Assembly (NCBI RefSeq): GCF_028613635.1
Contig: NZ_JAQRMY010000002.1
Coordinates: 1,054,001-1,118,000, forward strand
DNA: 64,000 nucleotides
Reading direction: 5' to 3'
Source of the DNA: Devosia sp. ZB163
GTDB taxonomy: Bacteria; Pseudomonadota; Alphaproteobacteria; Rhizobiales; Devosiaceae
The translations under genes were made by a program, and so were the position numbers. Position 1 is the stretch's first letter, and every line of letters begins with the position of its first letter. Shown one piece after another: positions 1-13,389 of the stretch. The notes beneath the pieces were generated by a model that had not been told where the DNA came from, ran no database searches, and saw only the letters and a program-made list of their open reading frames with translations.

Positions 1-12
1 TGCGGACGCCAT
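1..12 (-). CDS. secY: SecY translocase subunit, first four codons only
   Basis: An ATG read on the minus strand at 10-12 begins Met-Ala-Ser-Ala and runs off the left edge. An AAAGGGAG ribosome-binding site lies 5 bases upstream (18-25). The position directly after rplO is where the spc operon carries secY, the channel subunit of the Sec translocon, and alphaproteobacterial SecY proteins commonly start this way. Only four codons are visible, so the call rests on synteny plus the start and ribosome-binding site. Confidence 0.7.
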
Positions 13-44
13 AGTCGCTCCCTTTAGAATGGGGCCAGGCGCTC

Positions 45-530
45 TTAGGCGTCAGCCTTCACTTCTGCCTGAGGCATATCGACCTTGCCACCGGCTGCTT
101 CAATAGCAGCAAGCGCACCCTTGGTCGCGTGAGCAACCTTGAAGGTCACCTTCTTGGCAGTGAAACCCGAGCTGCCGATCAGGCGGACGCCGTCGAGCTC
201 GCGACGGATCACACCGGCCTGCACGAGCGCCGCCGCATCGACCACGCCCTTGATGTCCAGCTTGCCGCTGTCGATGTAGGCCTGGATACGATCGATACGC
301 AGCTGGTTCCACTTCTTGGGATTGGGAACGTTGAAGCCGCGCTTCGGCATACGCATGTGAAGGGGCATCTGGCCGCCTTCGAAGCCGTTGATGGCAACGC
401 CGGAGCGCGCCGTCTGGCCCTTGCCGCCACGGCCGCCGGTCTTGCCGACGCCCGAGCCGATACCACGACCGACGCGTACGCGCTTCTTGTTGGCGCCCGG
501 GTTGTCCCGGAGTTCGTTCAAACGAGTCAT
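45..530 (-). CDS. rplO: 50S ribosomal protein L15 (uL15)
   Basis: Large-subunit protein of 161 residues, a usual length. The N-terminal half has the extended Gly/Arg/Lys-rich segment typical of L15 (GRGIGSGVGKTGGRGGKG near residues 21-38), which threads into 23S rRNA; the C-terminal half is the globular domain. It lies 11 bases after rpmD and 32 bases before secY, the standard spc order. The ATG start is followed directly by the family-typical opening MTRLNELRDNPGA. Confidence 0.97.
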   Translation of the reverse strand: MTRLNELRDNPGANKKRVRVGRGIGSGVGKTGGRGGKGQTARSGVAINGFEGGQMPLHMRMPKRGFNVPNPKKWNQLRIDRIQAYIDSGKLDIKGVVDAAALVQAGVIRRELDGVRLIGSSGFTAKKVTFKVAHATKGALAAIEAAGGKVDMPQAEVKADA

Positions 531-541
531 TGTTCTCGTCC

Positions 542-730
542 TTATTTGGCGTCGACGACGCGCACGAGGTGCGGGATCTTACGGATCATGCCGCGGACCT
601 CGGGGGTGTCCTTGAGGGTCGACTGCTTGCGGATCTTGTTCAGCCCCAAACCGATGAGGGTGGCGCGCTGGTCCTGCGGACGGCGCGTCGGGCTGGCGAT
701 CTGCTCGATGGTGACGGTCTTGTCGGCCAT
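542..730 (-). CDS. rpmD: 50S ribosomal protein L30 (uL30)
   Basis: A 62-residue protein opening [14 protein letters not shown] and containing the family core [13 protein letters not shown] chose the ATG at 728-730 because GGGAG lies 9 bases upstream and family members begin here; an in-frame TTG five codons earlier is less likely. L30 is absent from some bacteria but is regularly present in alphaproteobacterial spc operons between rpsE and rplO, as here. Confidence 0.95.
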   Translation of the reverse strand: MADKTVTIEQIASPTRRPQDQRATLIGLGLNKIRKQSTLKDTPEVRGMIRKIPHLVRVVDAK

Positions 731-752
731 AGTACTAACTCCCAAGCCCTAA

Positions 753-1280
753 TCAGGCTTCGACGGTCTCGCCACGGCGAGCCTGCAGGTCGGAGACCTT
801 CAGGCCACGGCGGGCGGCGACCGAGCGCGGGCTATCAACGCGCTTCAGCGCATCGAAGGTGGCCCGGACCATGTTGTAGGGATTGGCGGTGCCCTGCGAC
901 TTCGCCACGATGTCGTTGACCCCGAGGGTCTCGAACACAGCGCGCATCGGGCCGCCGGCGATGATGCCGGTGCCGGGGACAGCTGCACGCAGGATGACCT
1001 TGCCGGCGCCGTGGTGGCCGACCACATCGTGGTGCAGCGTACGGGCTTCGCGCAGCGGAACGCGGATCATCTGGCGCTTGGCCTGCTCGGTGGCCTTGCG
1101 GATGGCCTCAGGCACTTCACGCGCCTTGCCATGACCGAAGCCAACGCGGCCCTTCTGATCACCAACCACGACCAGGGCGGCGAAGCCGAAGCGACGGCCA
1201 CCCTTCACAACCTTGGCGACGCGGTTGATGTGAACCAGCCGGTCGACGAATTCGCTTTCGCGCTCTTGAACGTCTCTCAT
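753..1280 (-). CDS. rpsE: 30S ribosomal protein S5 (uS5)
   Basis: A 175-residue small-subunit protein that acts in decoding accuracy together with S4 and S12. The N-terminal double-stranded-RNA-binding-like domain carries the signature [22 protein letters not shown] (residues about 19-40), the site of spectinomycin-resistance and ram-type changes in other species; nothing unusual is seen there. The C-terminal S5 domain includes the glycine-rich GTGIIAGGP stretch. AAAGGA precedes the ATG. It follows rplR by 22 bases. Confidence 0.97.
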   Translation of the reverse strand: MRDVQERESEFVDRLVHINRVAKVVKGGRRFGFAALVVVGDQKGRVGFGHGKAREVPEAIRKATEQAKRQMIRVPLREARTLHHDVVGHHGAGKVILRAAVPGTGIIAGGPMRAVFETLGVNDIVAKSQGTANPYNMVRATFDALKRVDSPRSVAARRGLKVSDLQARRGETVEA

Positions 1281-1302
1281 CGAAATTTCCTTTGTCGCCG
1301 GA

Positions 1303-1665
1303 TCAGAACTTCAGGCCGCCTTCGCGGGCCGCCTCGGCAAGGGCCTTCACCCTGCCGTGATAGAGGTAGGCGCCACGGTCGAACACGACCTCGCCAACCT
1401 TGGCAGCAACACCGCGCTCGGCGATCAGCTTGCCGACGGTGGCCGCAGCCTCCGCAGTCGAGCCGCTCTTGAGCTTGGCCTTCACATCCTTGTCGATCGT
1501 CGAAGCCGCCGCGAGCGTACGGCCCGAAGCATCGTCGATGATCTGCGCATAAATGTTCTTGTCGGTGCGGTGCACGGACAGGCGCGGCTGGCCACTGGAG
1601 TTGGCCTTGAGCGCCTTGCGGACGCGGGCCTTGCGGCGATCCGCACCTTTGAGCTTGGTCTGCAT
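1303..1665 (-). CDS. rplR: 50S ribosomal protein L18 (uL18)
   Basis: A 120-residue 5S-rRNA-binding protein of normal length. The basic N-terminus ([14 protein letters not shown]) is followed by the conserved [18 protein letters not shown] segment and ends in the family C-terminus with [24 protein letters not shown]. With L5, which is encoded 1.3 kb upstream in the same operon, it anchors 5S rRNA in the central protuberance. It is spaced 11 bases after rplF and 22 before rpsE. Confidence 0.97.
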   Translation of the reverse strand: MQTKLKGADRRKARVRKALKANSSGQPRLSVHRTDKNIYAQIIDDASGRTLAAASTIDKDVKAKLKSGSTAEAAATVGKLIAERGVAAKVGEVVFDRGAYLYHGRVKALAEAAREGGLKF

Positions 1666-1676
1666 CTGGCGCTTCC

Positions 1677-2210
1677 TTACTTCTTCTTGCCTTCTTTGCG
1701 GGCGATGAACTCGCCCACATAGCGCACACCCTTGCCCTTGTAGGGCTCCGGCGGACGCCAGCCGCGAATGTCAGCGGCAACCTGGCCAACCTGCTGCTTG
1801 TCGATCCCGGTGACGACGACTTCCGTCTGGGTCGGGGTCGCAATGGTGATACCCGCGGGGGTCTCGAACACCACGTCGTGGCTGAAACCGAGCGAGAGCT
1901 TCAGATCCTTGCCCTGCATGGCAGCGCGGTAACCCACGCCCTGGATCGCCAGCTTCCGCTCGAACCCGTCCTTCACGCCGACCACGAGATTGTTGATCAA
2001 CGCGCGGGTCGTCCCCCAGGCAGCGCGGGCTTCCTTGCTGTCATCGATGGGCTCGATGACGATACCGTCATCGGTCTGCTTGGCGTTCACGATATCCATG
2101 AGCGTCAGCGACTGCTCGCCCTTCGGTCCCTTCGCGGTGACCGTGCGATCGGCGATCGTGACGGTAACGCCACTGACCGGTGCGATCGGCTTTTTGCCTG
2201 TACGGGACAT
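1677..2210 (-). CDS. rplF: 50S ribosomal protein L6 (uL6)
   Basis: A 177-residue protein with two repeated L6 folds. It opens [17 protein letters not shown] and ends with the conserved [16 protein letters not shown] motif and a Lys-rich tail (about residues 150-177). L6 sits near the factor-binding site close to the sarcin-ricin loop. The gene lies 56 bases after rpsH, one of the wider gaps in this operon, with no obvious hairpin in the gap. Confidence 0.97.
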   Translation of the reverse strand: MSRTGKKPIAPVSGVTVTIADRTVTAKGPKGEQSLTLMDIVNAKQTDDGIVIEPIDDSKEARAAWGTTRALINNLVVGVKDGFERKLAIQGVGYRAAMQGKDLKLSLGFSHDVVFETPAGITIATPTQTEVVVTGIDKQQVGQVAADIRGWRPPEPYKGKGVRYVGEFIARKEGKKK

Positions 2211-2266
2211 TCTGTTCTAACTTCCTTCGGAGTAATCGTCACACCGACGGCTTCAAGGCGTTAGCC

Positions 2267-2665
2267 TTAGAAGACGCGGCAGAGTACCTCGCCACCCAGG
2301 TTCTGGGCTTTAGCTTCGTGGTCGGCCATCACGCCCTTCGGGGTCGACAGGATCGACACACCGAGACCGTTCGCGACGGACGGGATATTCTTCACCGACG
2401 CATAGACGCGGCGGCCGGGACGCGAGACACGCTCGATCGTCCGGATAACCGGCTGGTTGTCGGAGTACTTCAGCTCGATGTCGTACTGAAGCACGCCGTT
2501 GTCCATGTGCGACTCCGAGTACCCGCGGATGAAGCCTTCCGACTTCAGCACGTCGAGCACACGGCCACGCAGGGTGGACGCGGGAGTGGTCACCACATCG
2601 CGCCGGCGAAGCTGCGCGTTGCGGATACGGGTCAGCATATCGCCGATGGGATCAGAAAAGCTCAT
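2267..2665 (-). CDS. rpsH: 30S ribosomal protein S8 (uS8)
   Basis: A 132-residue protein that binds helix 21 of 16S rRNA. It begins [18 protein letters not shown] and ends with the conserved [26 protein letters not shown]-type C-terminus, so it is complete. In E. coli S8 is the translational repressor of the spc operon by binding near the rplE start; I did not identify a matching mRNA structure here, so that control is not claimed. It is 12 bases after rpsN. Confidence 0.97.
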   Translation of the reverse strand: MSFSDPIGDMLTRIRNAQLRRRDVVTTPASTLRGRVLDVLKSEGFIRGYSESHMDNGVLQYDIELKYSDNQPVIRTIERVSRPGRRVYASVKNIPSVANGLGVSILSTPKGVMADHEAKAQNLGGEVLCRVF

Positions 2666-2677
2666 GTCGCCTTCTCC

Positions 2678-2983
2678 TTACCAGCTCGACTTGACCAGGC
2701 CCGGGATGAGCCCGAGGCTACCCAGCTGGCGCAGTGCGATACGGCTCAACTTGAGCTTGCGGTAGTAGCCGCGAGGACGGCCGCTGACTTCGCAACGGTT
2801 GTGAACGCGGTTCTCAGCCGAATTGCGCGGCAGCGCGGCGAGCTTGAGCTGCGCCGAGAAGCGCTCCTCGAGCGACACGCTCTGATTCATGACAATTGCC
2901 TTGAGCTTCGCACGCTTGGGAGCGAGCTGCTTGGAAAGGCGCTTGCGCTTGTTGTTCTTCTCGATGGAGCTGGTCTTTGCCAT
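2678..2983 (-). CDS. rpsN: 30S ribosomal protein S14 (uS14), zinc-independent form
   Basis: A 101-residue protein. The long form without the two CXXC pairs is what is seen: the central region reads [21 protein letters not shown] with a single Cys, so this is the zinc-independent version usual in proteobacteria. It begins [20 protein letters not shown]14 helps shape the 30S head near the A and P sites. It lies 20 bases downstream of rplE in the operon. Confidence 0.97.
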   Translation of the reverse strand: MAKTSSIEKNNKRKRLSKQLAPKRAKLKAIVMNQSVSLEERFSAQLKLAALPRNSAENRVHNRCEVSGRPRGYYRKLKLSRIALRQLGSLGLIPGLVKSSW

Positions 2984-3003
2984 GTCCTACCTCGTCTCTT
3001 CCG

Positions 3004-3561
3004 TTACTGCCGGAAGGGGAAATTGAAAGCCTTGAGCAGCGCCCGGGCTTCGTCGTCCGTGCGGGCCGTCGTGCACACGATGATATCCATGCCCCAGGTC
3101 TGATCGATCTGATCGAAATTGATCTCGGGGAAGATGATGTGCTCTTTGATGCCCATGGCGTAGTTGCCGCGACCATCGAAAGAATTCGGGTTCAGCCCGC
3201 GGAAGTCACGAACGCGCGGCAGCGCGATGTTCACCAGGCGGTCCATGAACTCGTACATACGAGCCTTGCGCAGCGTGACCTTCACGCCGAGCGGCATGTT
3301 CTCGCGCACCTTGAAGCCGGCGATCGACTTGCGGGCATAGGTGATGACGGGCTTCTGGCCGGAGATCCTCTCGAGATCGCCCGCAGCAGCCTTCACCTTC
3401 TTGGAGTCGTTCACGGCCTCGCCGACACCCATGTTCAGCACGATCTTGTCGAGCTTGGGGGCCTGCATGACGTTCTTGTAGCCGAACTCCTTGATGAGCT
3501 CCGGCTTGATCGTCTCGTCGTACTGCGTACGGAGACGCGGAATATAGATGGTATCAGCCAT
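3004..3561 (-). CDS. rplE: 50S ribosomal protein L5 (uL5)
   Basis: A 185-residue 5S-rRNA-binding protein. The start chosen is the ATG at 3559-3561 ([16 protein letters not shown]), which matches family N-termini; a longer frame reaches 3609 but would overlap rplX by 56 bases. With this start the overlap is 8 bases, consistent with translational coupling. Conserved blocks include [11 protein letters not shown] and [22 protein letters not shown] near the C-terminal third. Confidence 0.96.
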   Translation of the reverse strand: MADTIYIPRLRTQYDETIKPELIKEFGYKNVMQAPKLDKIVLNMGVGEAVNDSKKVKAAAGDLERISGQKPVITYARKSIAGFKVRENMPLGVKVTLRKARMYEFMDRLVNIALPRVRDFRGLNPNSFDGRGNYAMGIKEHIIFPEINFDQIDQTWGMDIIVCTTARTDDEARALLKAFNFPFRQ

Positions 3562-3868
3562 CGATCGTGTCTCCGGTCGACTTGGCGACGCGCACCTTGG
3601 TGCCGTCATCGTTGATCTTGAACCCGACGCGGGTCGGCTTGCCGTCCTTGTCGGCGACCGCCAGGTTGCTCAGGTGAATCGGGGCTTCCTTGGTGAAGAT
3701 GCCCGCATCCTGGCTAGCAGTCTGCTTGGTGTGGCGACGAACGAGGTTCAGGCCCTGGACCACGGCGCGGGTCTCGGTCGGAATGACCTGCAGAACCTGA
3801 CCGGTCTTGCCCTTGTCCTTGCCGGCCAGAACGACGACGCGATCGCCCTTCTTGATCTTGGCAGACAT
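3554..3868 (-). CDS. rplX: 50S ribosomal protein L24 (uL24)
   Basis: A 104-residue assembly-initiator protein of the large subunit. The KOW motif is visible at the N-terminus ([20 protein letters not shown], residues about 6-25). The ATG at 3866-3868 is preceded by GGAGGTG 7 bases away; a GTG one codon earlier would crowd the ribosome-binding site. The start overlaps the rplN stop by one base (TGATG), a coupling arrangement. Confidence 0.96.
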   Translation of the reverse strand: MSAKIKKGDRVVVLAGKDKGKTGQVLQVIPTETRAVVQGLNLVRRHTKQTASQDAGIFTKEAPIHLSNLAVADKDGKPTRVGFKINDDGTKVRVAKSTGDTIDG

Positions 3869-4236
3869 CACAGCACCTCCGGCGCAAGCGAAATGATCTT
3901 CATGTGGTTCTTCGAACGCAGCTCGCGCGGAACTGGCCCGAAGATACGGGTACCGATCGGCTCGGCCTGGTTATTGATCAGGACGGCGGCGTTGCGGTCG
4001 AAGCGGATGACGGTGCCATCGGCGCGGCGAACCGGGAATGCGGTGCGCACAACGACGGCCTTCATCACCTGGCCCTTCTTGACGCGGCCACGCGGGATCG
4101 CGTCCTTGACCGAGACAACAATGATATCGCCCACCGAGGCGTACTTGCGGTGCGAACCGCCGAGTACCTTGATGCACATGACACGACGCGCGCCGGAATT
4201 ATCGGCGACATCGAGATTGGACTGCATCTGGATCAT
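3868..4236 (-). CDS. rplN: 50S ribosomal protein L14 (uL14)
   Basis: A 122-residue protein, exactly the usual length, opening [22 protein letters not shown] and including the signature [16 protein letters not shown] region. L14 contributes to intersubunit bridges with 16S rRNA and contacts L19. It lies 57 bases after rpsQ and overlaps rplX by one base. Confidence 0.98.
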   Translation of the reverse strand: MIQMQSNLDVADNSGARRVMCIKVLGGSHRKYASVGDIIVVSVKDAIPRGRVKKGQVMKAVVVRTAFPVRRADGTVIRFDRNAAVLINNQAEPIGTRIFGPVPRELRSKNHMKIISLAPEVL

Positions 4237-4293
4237 GGCTTGATGCCTTCTTCAGTTTCGGGGTCTGCCCACACGGCGAGCCCTAAATTCCGG

Positions 4294-4527
4294 TTACGCC
4301 GAGGGCTTGAGGACCCAGCGCTTGTTTTTCGAAATCGGCGCCGACTCTTCGATCCAGACGACATCCCCGACCTTGGCCACATTGGCTTCGTCATGGGCGT
4401 GGTACTTCTTGGACCGGCGCACGGTCTTCTTCATCACCGGGTGGGTGAACGCACGGTCGACCCGCACCACCACAGTCTTGTCGTTCGTGTCGGAGACCAC
4501 GGTCCCCTGCAGTACGCGCTTGGGCAT
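4294..4527 (-). CDS. rpsQ: 30S ribosomal protein S17 (uS17)
   Basis: A 77-residue OB-fold protein that is a primary 16S rRNA binder. The ATG at 4525-4527 ([13 protein letters not shown]) is chosen; the frame stays open for 25 more codons upstream but those would overlap rpmC. Conserved segments include [31 protein letters not shown]-type sequence with the family VGDVVWIEE motif. Its 10-base distance to rpmC fits the S10 order. Confidence 0.96.
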   Translation of the reverse strand: MPKRVLQGTVVSDTNDKTVVVRVDRAFTHPVMKKTVRRSKKYHAHDEANVAKVGDVVWIEESAPISKNKRWVLKPSA

Positions 4528-4537
4528 CTCGGTCTCC

Positions 4538-4765
4538 TTACTTCGCCACGGCCTTCTCGCCGAGGATGGTCTTGACCCGCGCGATTTCGCGGCGGACCTC
4601 ACGCACCCGGGCGGGCTTCTCCAGCTGCTGGGTAGCGCGCTGGAACCGCAGGTTGAACTGCTCTTTCTTCAGCCCCAGGAGCTGATCCTTCAGCTCGTCG
4701 GGGGTCTTGGCGCGCAGGTCGGCGGTTTCGCCGATCTTGGCCTCGGATTTCTTCTTGGCTGCCAT
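4538..4765 (-). CDS. rpmC: 50S ribosomal protein L29 (uL29)
   Basis: A 75-residue, mostly helical protein near the polypeptide exit tunnel, a docking site for trigger factor and SRP together with L23. It contains the family signature [33 protein letters not shown] (positions about 36-68). The ATG at 4763-4765 is preferred over a TTG three codons earlier that would overlap rplP. No strong Shine-Dalgarno is seen, which is common for tightly coupled genes. Confidence 0.95.
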   Translation of the reverse strand: MAAKKKSEAKIGETADLRAKTPDELKDQLLGLKKEQFNLRFQRATQQLEKPARVREVRREIARVKTILGEKAVAK

Positions 4766-4770
4766 GGCTA

Positions 4771-5184
4771 TCAATCCGCGATGCGGGTGACGACCCGCGT
4801 GGTGACCGGAAGCTTCATGGCGCCGAGGCGCAGGGCTTCCTTGGCAACGTCCTCGGGGACGCCGTCGATTTCGAACAGGATGCGGCCCGGCTTCACACGG
4901 GCGGCCCAGAACTCAACCGAGCCCTTGCCCTTACCCATACGAACTTCGGTCGGCTTCTTCGAAACCGGCAGGTCCGGGAAGACGCGGATCCAGACGCGGC
5001 CGGCGCGCTTCATCTCGCGGGTGATCGCGCGGCGGGCCGCCTCGATCTGACGAGCAGTGACGCGCTCGGGCTCCTGGGACTTCAGGCCGAACTGACCGAA
5101 AGCCAGCTCCGTGCCACCCTTGGCATTGCCATGGATGCGGCCCTTATGCGCCTTGCGGAACTTGGTACGTTTTGGCTGCAGCAT
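4771..5184 (-). CDS. rplP: 50S ribosomal protein L16 (uL16)
   Basis: A 137-residue protein that helps place the A-site tRNA. It opens [16 protein letters not shown] and has the conserved [22 protein letters not shown] block, including the arginine region hydroxylated in some gammaproteobacteria. The protein is full length and lies 16 bases after rpsC and 5 before rpmC. Confidence 0.97.
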   Translation of the reverse strand: MLQPKRTKFRKAHKGRIHGNAKGGTELAFGQFGLKSQEPERVTARQIEAARRAITREMKRAGRVWIRVFPDLPVSKKPTEVRMGKGKGSVEFWAARVKPGRILFEIDGVPEDVAKEALRLGAMKLPVTTRVVTRIAD

Positions 5185-5200
5185 TTCTGTCTATGCCTTC

Positions 5201-5956
5201 TCAGTTCGCGCTTTCGCGATCGCGACGGCTCGGACGATCGCCACGATCGTCACGGTCCCCGCGCTCGCGGCGCTGGCCTTCGCTCGGCGCGGCTTCCGTT
5301 GCACGGCGCTCATGCGCCGACGGATCGTGCTCGAGCACTTCGCCCTTGAACACCCACACCTTGATGCCGATGATGCCGTAGGTCGTACGGGCTTCGGCAG
5401 TGCCGTAGTCGATATCGGCACGCAGCGTGTGCAGCGGAACGCGACCTTCGCGGTACCACTCGGTACGAGCGATGTCGGCGCCGCCGAGACGGCCACCAAC
5501 GTTCACGCGGATGCCGCCGGCGCCCATGCGGATCGCCGTCTGCACTGCACGCTTCATCGCACGGCGGAACGCCACGCGACGCTCGAGCTGCTGGGCAATG
5601 CCCTGGGCGACGAGGTTCGCATCGGTCTCCGGCTTGCGCACTTCAACGATGTTGATGTGCACTTCGCTGTCGGTGAACTTCTTCACCTTGGCGCGGATCT
5701 TGTCGATGTCAGCGCCCTTCTTGCCGATCACGATGCCCGGACGGGCAGTGTGGATCGACACGCGGCACTTGCGGTGCGGACGCTCGATGACGATCTTGGA
5801 CACCGCGGCCTGCTTGAGGTCTTCGAGCAGCGTCTCACGGATCTTCAGGTCTTCCTGCAGCAGGTTACCGTACTCACCCTTGTTGGCGTACCAACGCGAG
5901 TCCCAGGTGCGGTTGATGCCGAGGCGCAGACCGATCGGGTTGATCTTCTGACCCAT
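5201..5956 (-). CDS. rpsC: 30S ribosomal protein S3 (uS3)
   Basis: A 251-residue protein at the mRNA entry channel. The KH domain shows the GxxG-type [13 protein letters not shown] loop (about residues 75-87), and the C-terminal S3 domain carries [31 protein letters not shown]. After about residue 212 there is a charged tail rich in Arg, Asp and Glu (repeats of the GDRDDRGDR type), longer than in E. coli but of a kind seen in related alphaproteobacteria. The ATG overlaps the rplV stop by one base (TAATG). Confidence 0.97.
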   Translation of the reverse strand: MGQKINPIGLRLGINRTWDSRWYANKGEYGNLLQEDLKIRETLLEDLKQAAVSKIVIERPHRKCRVSIHTARPGIVIGKKGADIDKIRAKVKKFTDSEVHINIVEVRKPETDANLVAQGIAQQLERRVAFRRAMKRAVQTAIRMGAGGIRVNVGGRLGGADIARTEWYREGRVPLHTLRADIDYGTAEARTTYGIIGIKVWVFKGEVLEHDPSAHERRATEAAPSEGQRRERGDRDDRGDRPSRRDRESAN

Positions 5957-6336
5957 TATGCGGTCTCCTCAACTTGGCGAACCACAATGGTGAGGTTCGA
6001 GAACGTGTGCTCCAGGCGAGCCGCGTGGCCACGACCGCGGGCCATGAACCGCTTCATGATCAGGCCGTCGCCCACATAGGCTTCGGCAACGATCAGGCTG
6101 TCCGGGTCCAGGCCGTGGTTGTTCTCGGCGTTGGCGATGGCGCTCTCGAGCGTCTTCTTCACCGGACCGGCGACACGCTTGCGCGAGAACTCGAGCTCGG
6201 CCAGGGCCTTGTCGACCTTCTTGCCGCGGATCATCGAGGCCACGAGGTTGAGCTTCTGGCCCGAGGTGCGAAGCATGCGGAGTACCGCCTTTGCCTCGTT
6301 GTCCTTGAGCGACCGCTGGGTTTTCGGCTTGCCCAT
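5956..6336 (-). CDS. rplV: 50S ribosomal protein L22 (uL22)
   Basis: A 126-residue protein whose beta-hairpin lines the exit tunnel. The signature [25 protein letters not shown] (about residues 84-108) is intact, including the loop where macrolide-resistance changes occur in other species; no deletion is visible. It lies one base after rpsS. Confidence 0.97.
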   Translation of the reverse strand: MGKPKTQRSLKDNEAKAVLRMLRTSGQKLNLVASMIRGKKVDKALAELEFSRKRVAGPVKKTLESAIANAENNHGLDPDSLIVAEAYVGDGLIMKRFMARGRGHAARLEHTFSNLTIVVRQVEETA

Positions 6337-6337
6337 G

Positions 6338-6616
6338 TTACTTCCTCTTGGCCTTCTTGTCGGCCGCGTGACCGTAGTACGTACGGGTCGGCGCGAACTC
6401 GCCGAACTTGTGGCCGATCATCTCTTCCTGAACCATTACCGGCACATGCTTTTGGCCGTTATGGACACCAAAGGTCAGACCGACGAACTGCGGCAGGATC
6501 GTGGAGCGACGGCTCCAGATCTTGATGACTTCGTTGCGGCCACTCGAACGAGAAGTCTCTGCCTTCTTGAGCAGATAACCGTCGACGAACGGGCCCTTCC
6601 AGACTGAACGCGACAT
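6338..6616 (-). CDS. rpsS: 30S ribosomal protein S19 (uS19)
   Basis: A 92-residue protein of exactly normal length, opening [16 protein letters not shown] and containing the family signature with [23 protein letters not shown] and [12 protein letters not shown]19 pairs with S13 in the 30S head. The spacing of 3 bases from rplB and 1 base to rplV makes it part of a tightly packed cistron series. Confidence 0.98.
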   Translation of the reverse strand: MSRSVWKGPFVDGYLLKKAETSRSSGRNEVIKIWSRRSTILPQFVGLTFGVHNGQKHVPVMVQEEMIGHKFGEFAPTRTYYGHAADKKAKRK

Positions 6617-6619
6617 GGC

Positions 6620-7459
6620 TTAGCGGCCCTTCTTCACGTGACGCGAGCGGACGATAAACTTGTCCGTCGACTTGTTGCTGCGGGTCTTCTTACCCTTGGT
6701 CGGCTTGCCCCACGGGGACACCGGGTGACGGCCACCAGACGTACGACCTTCACCACCACCGTGCGGGTGATCGACCGGGTTCATGGTCACGCCGCGGTTT
6801 ACCGGCTTGCGGCCGAGCCAGCGGTTGCGACCAGCCTTGCCGATCGAGGTGTTGGCGTGGTCCTGGTTCGATACCGCGCCGACAGTGGCGAGGCACGAGC
6901 CGTGGACACGGCGCTGTTCACCCGAGTTCAGGCGAAGGATCGCCCAACCAGCGTCACGGCCCACATACTGGGCATAGGCACCGGCCGAACGTGCGATCTG
7001 ACCGCCCTTGCGGGGCTTCATCTCGACGTTGTGCACGATCGTGCCCACCGGCATGCGCTCCAGCGGCATCGCGTTGCCCGGCTTCACGTCGGCCGAACCG
7101 AGCGTGGAGATCACCTTGTCGCCGGCAGCCAAACGCTGCGGCGCGATGATGTAGGCAAGCTCGCCGTCGGCGTACTTGATCAGCGCGATCCAGGCCGTAC
7201 GGTTCGGATCGTACTCGAGGCGCTCAACGGTAGCCACTTCCTCGAACCGCACGCGGCGGAAATCGACGACGCGGTAGGTCCGCTTGTGACCGCCACCGCG
7301 ATGGTAGGCAGTGATGCGACCGGCGTTGTTACGGCCGCCCGACTTGTTGAGACCTTCGGTCAGCGCCTTGACCGGCTTGCCCTTCCACAGCTCCGACCGA
7401 TCGGTCGTGATGAGCTGGCGACGGCCAGGAGAGGTCGGATTGTAAGTTTTCAAACCCAT
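6620..7459 (-). CDS. rplB: 50S ribosomal protein L2 (uL2)
   Basis: A 279-residue protein required for subunit association and peptidyl transferase structure. The C-terminal [21 protein letters not shown] segment (about residues 229-249), which includes the essential histidine, is intact. The N-terminus [24 protein letters not shown] is typical of alphaproteobacteria. It lies 14 bases after rplW. Confidence 0.98.
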   Translation of the reverse strand: MGLKTYNPTSPGRRQLITTDRSELWKGKPVKALTEGLNKSGGRNNAGRITAYHRGGGHKRTYRVVDFRRVRFEEVATVERLEYDPNRTAWIALIKYADGELAYIIAPQRLAAGDKVISTLGSADVKPGNAMPLERMPVGTIVHNVEMKPRKGGQIARSAGAYAQYVGRDAGWAILRLNSGEQRRVHGSCLATVGAVSNQDHANTSIGKAGRNRWLGRKPVNRGVTMNPVDHPHGGGEGRTSGGRHPVSPWGKPTKGKKTRSNKSTDKFIVRSRHVKKGR

Positions 7460-7473
7460 GTTCTTCTCTCCCC

Positions 7474-7767
7474 TTAGATACCGGTCGAAATGTCGATCGA
7501 CTGGCCGTCAACGAGGGTGACGATAGCCTTCTTGACGTCCTTGCGGGTGCCAAGTTCCTGACGGAAGCGCTTCACCTTGCCCTTGCGGACCAGCGTGTTG
7601 ACCGCCTTCACCTTGACCGAAAAGAGAGCCTCTACGGCTTCCTTGATCTGCGTCTTGGTGGCGTCGATCGCGACGTCAAACACGACCTGGCCGTGCTCGG
7701 ACGCCATCGTCGACTTCTCGGTGACGACCGGGTTCCGGATCACGTCGTAGTTGGTGAACTTGCTCAT
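7474..7767 (-). CDS. rplW: 50S ribosomal protein L23 (uL23)
   Basis: A 97-residue exit-tunnel protein, the main contact for trigger factor and SRP. Recognised by the [31 protein letters not shown]-like N-terminal half and the [13 protein letters not shown] segment. The start overlaps the stop of rplD by 4 bases (ATGA), indicating translational coupling. Confidence 0.97.
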   Translation of the reverse strand: MSKFTNYDVIRNPVVTEKSTMASEHGQVVFDVAIDATKTQIKEAVEALFSVKVKAVNTLVRKGKVKRFRQELGTRKDVKKAIVTLVDGQSIDISTGI

Positions 7768-8384
7768 GCGAACCGTGCCTCGAGCGCCTCAAGCGCTGCT
7801 TTGGTCAGAACGAGCTTATGGCGACGGAGAATGTCAGCGACATTGATCCCCTGCACCGGCAGCACGTCGATCTGCGGAATGTTGCGAGCCGCGTGGGCGA
7901 AGTTCTTGTCCACCTCGGCGCCGTCGATGATCAGAGCGCTCGTCCACTCCAGCTTGCCAAACTGCTTGGCAAGCGCCGCGGTCTTGGGCTCCGTCGTCGC
8001 AACGGTCGGAACGACGACCAGCTCGCCGGCCTTGGCCTTGGCCGAAAGCGCATGCTTCAGGGCCAGGGCGCGGACCTTCTTGGGCAGCTCGATCGCATGG
8101 CTGCGGGGCTCGGGGCCGAACGCACGGCCACCGCCGCGGAACTGCGGAGCCGCCTTGTTGCCGTGACGGGCGCCGCCGGAGCCCTTCTGCTTCACCGACT
8201 TCTTGCTGGTGTAAGCGATCTCGGAGCGGTGCTTCACCTTGTGGGTGCCGGCCATCGCCTTGAGCTGCTGGTAGCGGACCATGCGGTGCAGGATGTCCTG
8301 ACGGACTTCAAGACCGAAGATCTCGTCCTTCAGGGTGACCGAACCGTCGGCCTTGCCGTCCAGAGTAGTGACCTGGAGTTCCAT
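7764..8384 (-). CDS. rplD: 50S ribosomal protein L4 (uL4)
   Basis: A 206-residue protein. The long loop reaching the exit tunnel is present ([27 protein letters not shown], about residues 65-91). In E. coli L4 also represses its own S10 operon; whether that holds here is unknown, although a hairpin with a T-run stands just upstream of rpsJ. Start overlaps the rplC stop by one base (TAATG). Confidence 0.97.
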   Translation of the reverse strand: MELQVTTLDGKADGSVTLKDEIFGLEVRQDILHRMVRYQQLKAMAGTHKVKHRSEIAYTSKKSVKQKGSGGARHGNKAAPQFRGGGRAFGPEPRSHAIELPKKVRALALKHALSAKAKAGELVVVPTVATTEPKTAALAKQFGKLEWTSALIIDGAEVDKNFAHAARNIPQIDVLPVQGINVADILRRHKLVLTKAALEALEARFA

Positions 8385-9088
8385 TATTTCGCCTCCTCGG
8401 CCACGGCTGCGACAGCCGCCTTGAACGAACCGGGCACCGAAGCGCCCTTCGGAGCGGGCTTCTTGACCGCGTCCTTGATCTGGATCCAGGCACCCTTGGA
8501 GCCCGGCACAGCACCCTCAACCATGATCAGGCCGCGCTCCACGTCGGTGCGGACGACCTTCAGGTTCTGGGTGGTTACGCGACGGTCGCCCATGTGGCCG
8601 GCCATCTTCTTGCCCTTGAACACACGGCCGGGATCCTGGCGCTGACCAGTCGAACCGTGCGAACGGTGCGAAACCGACACACCGTGCGTGGCGCGCAGGC
8701 CGCCGAAATTCCAGCGCTTCATGCCGCCGGCGAAACCCTTACCGATGGACGTTCCGGTCACGTCGACCAGCTGGCCCTCGACAAAGTGGTCGGCCTGCAT
8801 GGTGGCGCCCACTTCGATGAGGTTCGCAGGATCGACACGAAACTCGGTTAGCTGACGCTTCGGCTCGACCTTGGCGACGGCGAACTGGCCGCGGTCAGCC
8901 TTGGTGATGTTCTTTGCCTTCACGGCACCGGCGCCGAGCTGGAGGGCGGTGTAGCCGTCCTTCTCCTGCGTGCGCTGGCCCACGACCTGGCAATTCTCGA
9001 GGCTGAGCACGGTCACGGGGACGTGCGTGCCGTCCTCCATGAACAGCCGGGTCATCCCCACCTTCTGTGCGATCAAACCAGAACGCAT
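8384..9088 (-). CDS. rplC: 50S ribosomal protein L3 (uL3)
   Basis: A 234-residue protein that starts large-subunit assembly and extends a finger toward the peptidyl transferase centre. The finger segment carries [40 protein letters not shown], including the Gln that PrmB methylates in E. coli. The C-terminus has an Ala/Lys tail. A gap of 80 bases separates it from rpsJ, larger than most gaps in this operon. Confidence 0.97.
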   Translation of the reverse strand: MRSGLIAQKVGMTRLFMEDGTHVPVTVLSLENCQVVGQRTQEKDGYTALQLGAGAVKAKNITKADRGQFAVAKVEPKRQLTEFRVDPANLIEVGATMQADHFVEGQLVDVTGTSIGKGFAGGMKRWNFGGLRATHGVSVSHRSHGSTGQRQDPGRVFKGKKMAGHMGDRRVTTQNLKVVRTDVERGLIMVEGAVPGSKGAWIQIKDAVKKPAPKGASVPGSFKAAVAAVAEEAK

Positions 9089-9168
9089 CGGTTGTTACCT
9101 CTTCTCTTTGGCGGCTGACCGGGTCATTTTTCAAGAGGACCCTTTGGATGATCAGCGCGAAAACTCGT

Positions 9169-9477
<309 letters not shown>

Positions 9478-9489
9478 CTTGCTTTCCCA

Positions 9490-9531
9490 GCGAAAAATGG
9501 AACGCGGCGCGCTGTTAAGCGGCGCGCCGCG
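9490..9531 (-). terminator. GC-rich hairpin with T-run between tuf and rpsJ
   Basis: On the minus strand a 10-base-pair stem (9522-9531 with 9503-9512, 9-base loop) is followed by TTCCATTTTT. It starts 18 bases after the tuf stop and ends about a dozen bases before the rpsJ start codon. The form fits an intrinsic terminator or attenuator, but genes continue directly downstream, so partial readthrough or RNA processing is likely. Confidence 0.6.
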
Positions 9532-9548
9532 CCCTGGATTACCAGGTC

Positions 9549-10739
<1,191 letters not shown>

Positions 10740-10799
10740 CACTATTCTCCGTATTCAGCCAGAGCGGCTGGAGTTGGGTTCTTCTACTTACCGAAAGGA

Positions 10800-12890
<2,091 letters not shown>

Positions 12891-12906
12891 CTGAGCGAGC
12901 CTTCCG

Positions 12907-13377
12907 TTACCAGCGGTAGTGCGAGAAGGCACGGTTGGCGTCAGCCATACGGTGCGTGTCTTCGCGTTTCTTGACGGCCTGACCGCGGCCATTGACGGCA
13001 TCCATGAGCTCGCCGGAGAGGCGCTCCTTCATGGTGTGCTCGCCACGCTTGCGGGCGGATTCGATGAGCCAGCGGATGGCGAGAGCCTGCTGACGATCGG
13101 TACGGACCTCAACCGGGACCTGGTACGTCGCACCACCGACGCGGCGCGAACGGACTTCGACGGCCGGACGGATGTTGTCGAGCGCACCGTGGAACACGGT
13201 GACCGGATCCTGCTTCAGCTTGGCCTGCACGATGTCGAAGGCACCGTAGACGATCGACTCTGCGACCGACTTCTTGCCGTCTTCCATCAGCGAGTTCATG
13301 AACTTCGAAACGACGAGATCGCCGAACTTCGGATCGGGATTGACTTCGCGCTTCTCAGCAGCGTGACGACGGGACAT
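12907..13377 (-). CDS. rpsG: 30S ribosomal protein S7 (uS7)
   Basis: A 156-residue protein that nucleates folding of the 30S head. It starts [20 protein letters not shown] and has the conserved [12 protein letters not shown] and [12 protein letters not shown] segments, ending in FSHYRW. AAGGAG lies 7 bases before the ATG. In E. coli S7 represses the str operon by binding the rpsL-rpsG gap; here that gap is only 12 bases, so the same mechanism is doubtful. Confidence 0.98.
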   Translation of the reverse strand: MSRRHAAEKREVNPDPKFGDLVVSKFMNSLMEDGKKSVAESIVYGAFDIVQAKLKQDPVTVFHGALDNIRPAVEVRSRRVGGATYQVPVEVRTDRQQALAIRWLIESARKRGEHTMKERLSGELMDAVNGRGQAVKKREDTHRMADANRAFSHYRW

Positions 13378-13389
13378 TGGATCTGCTCC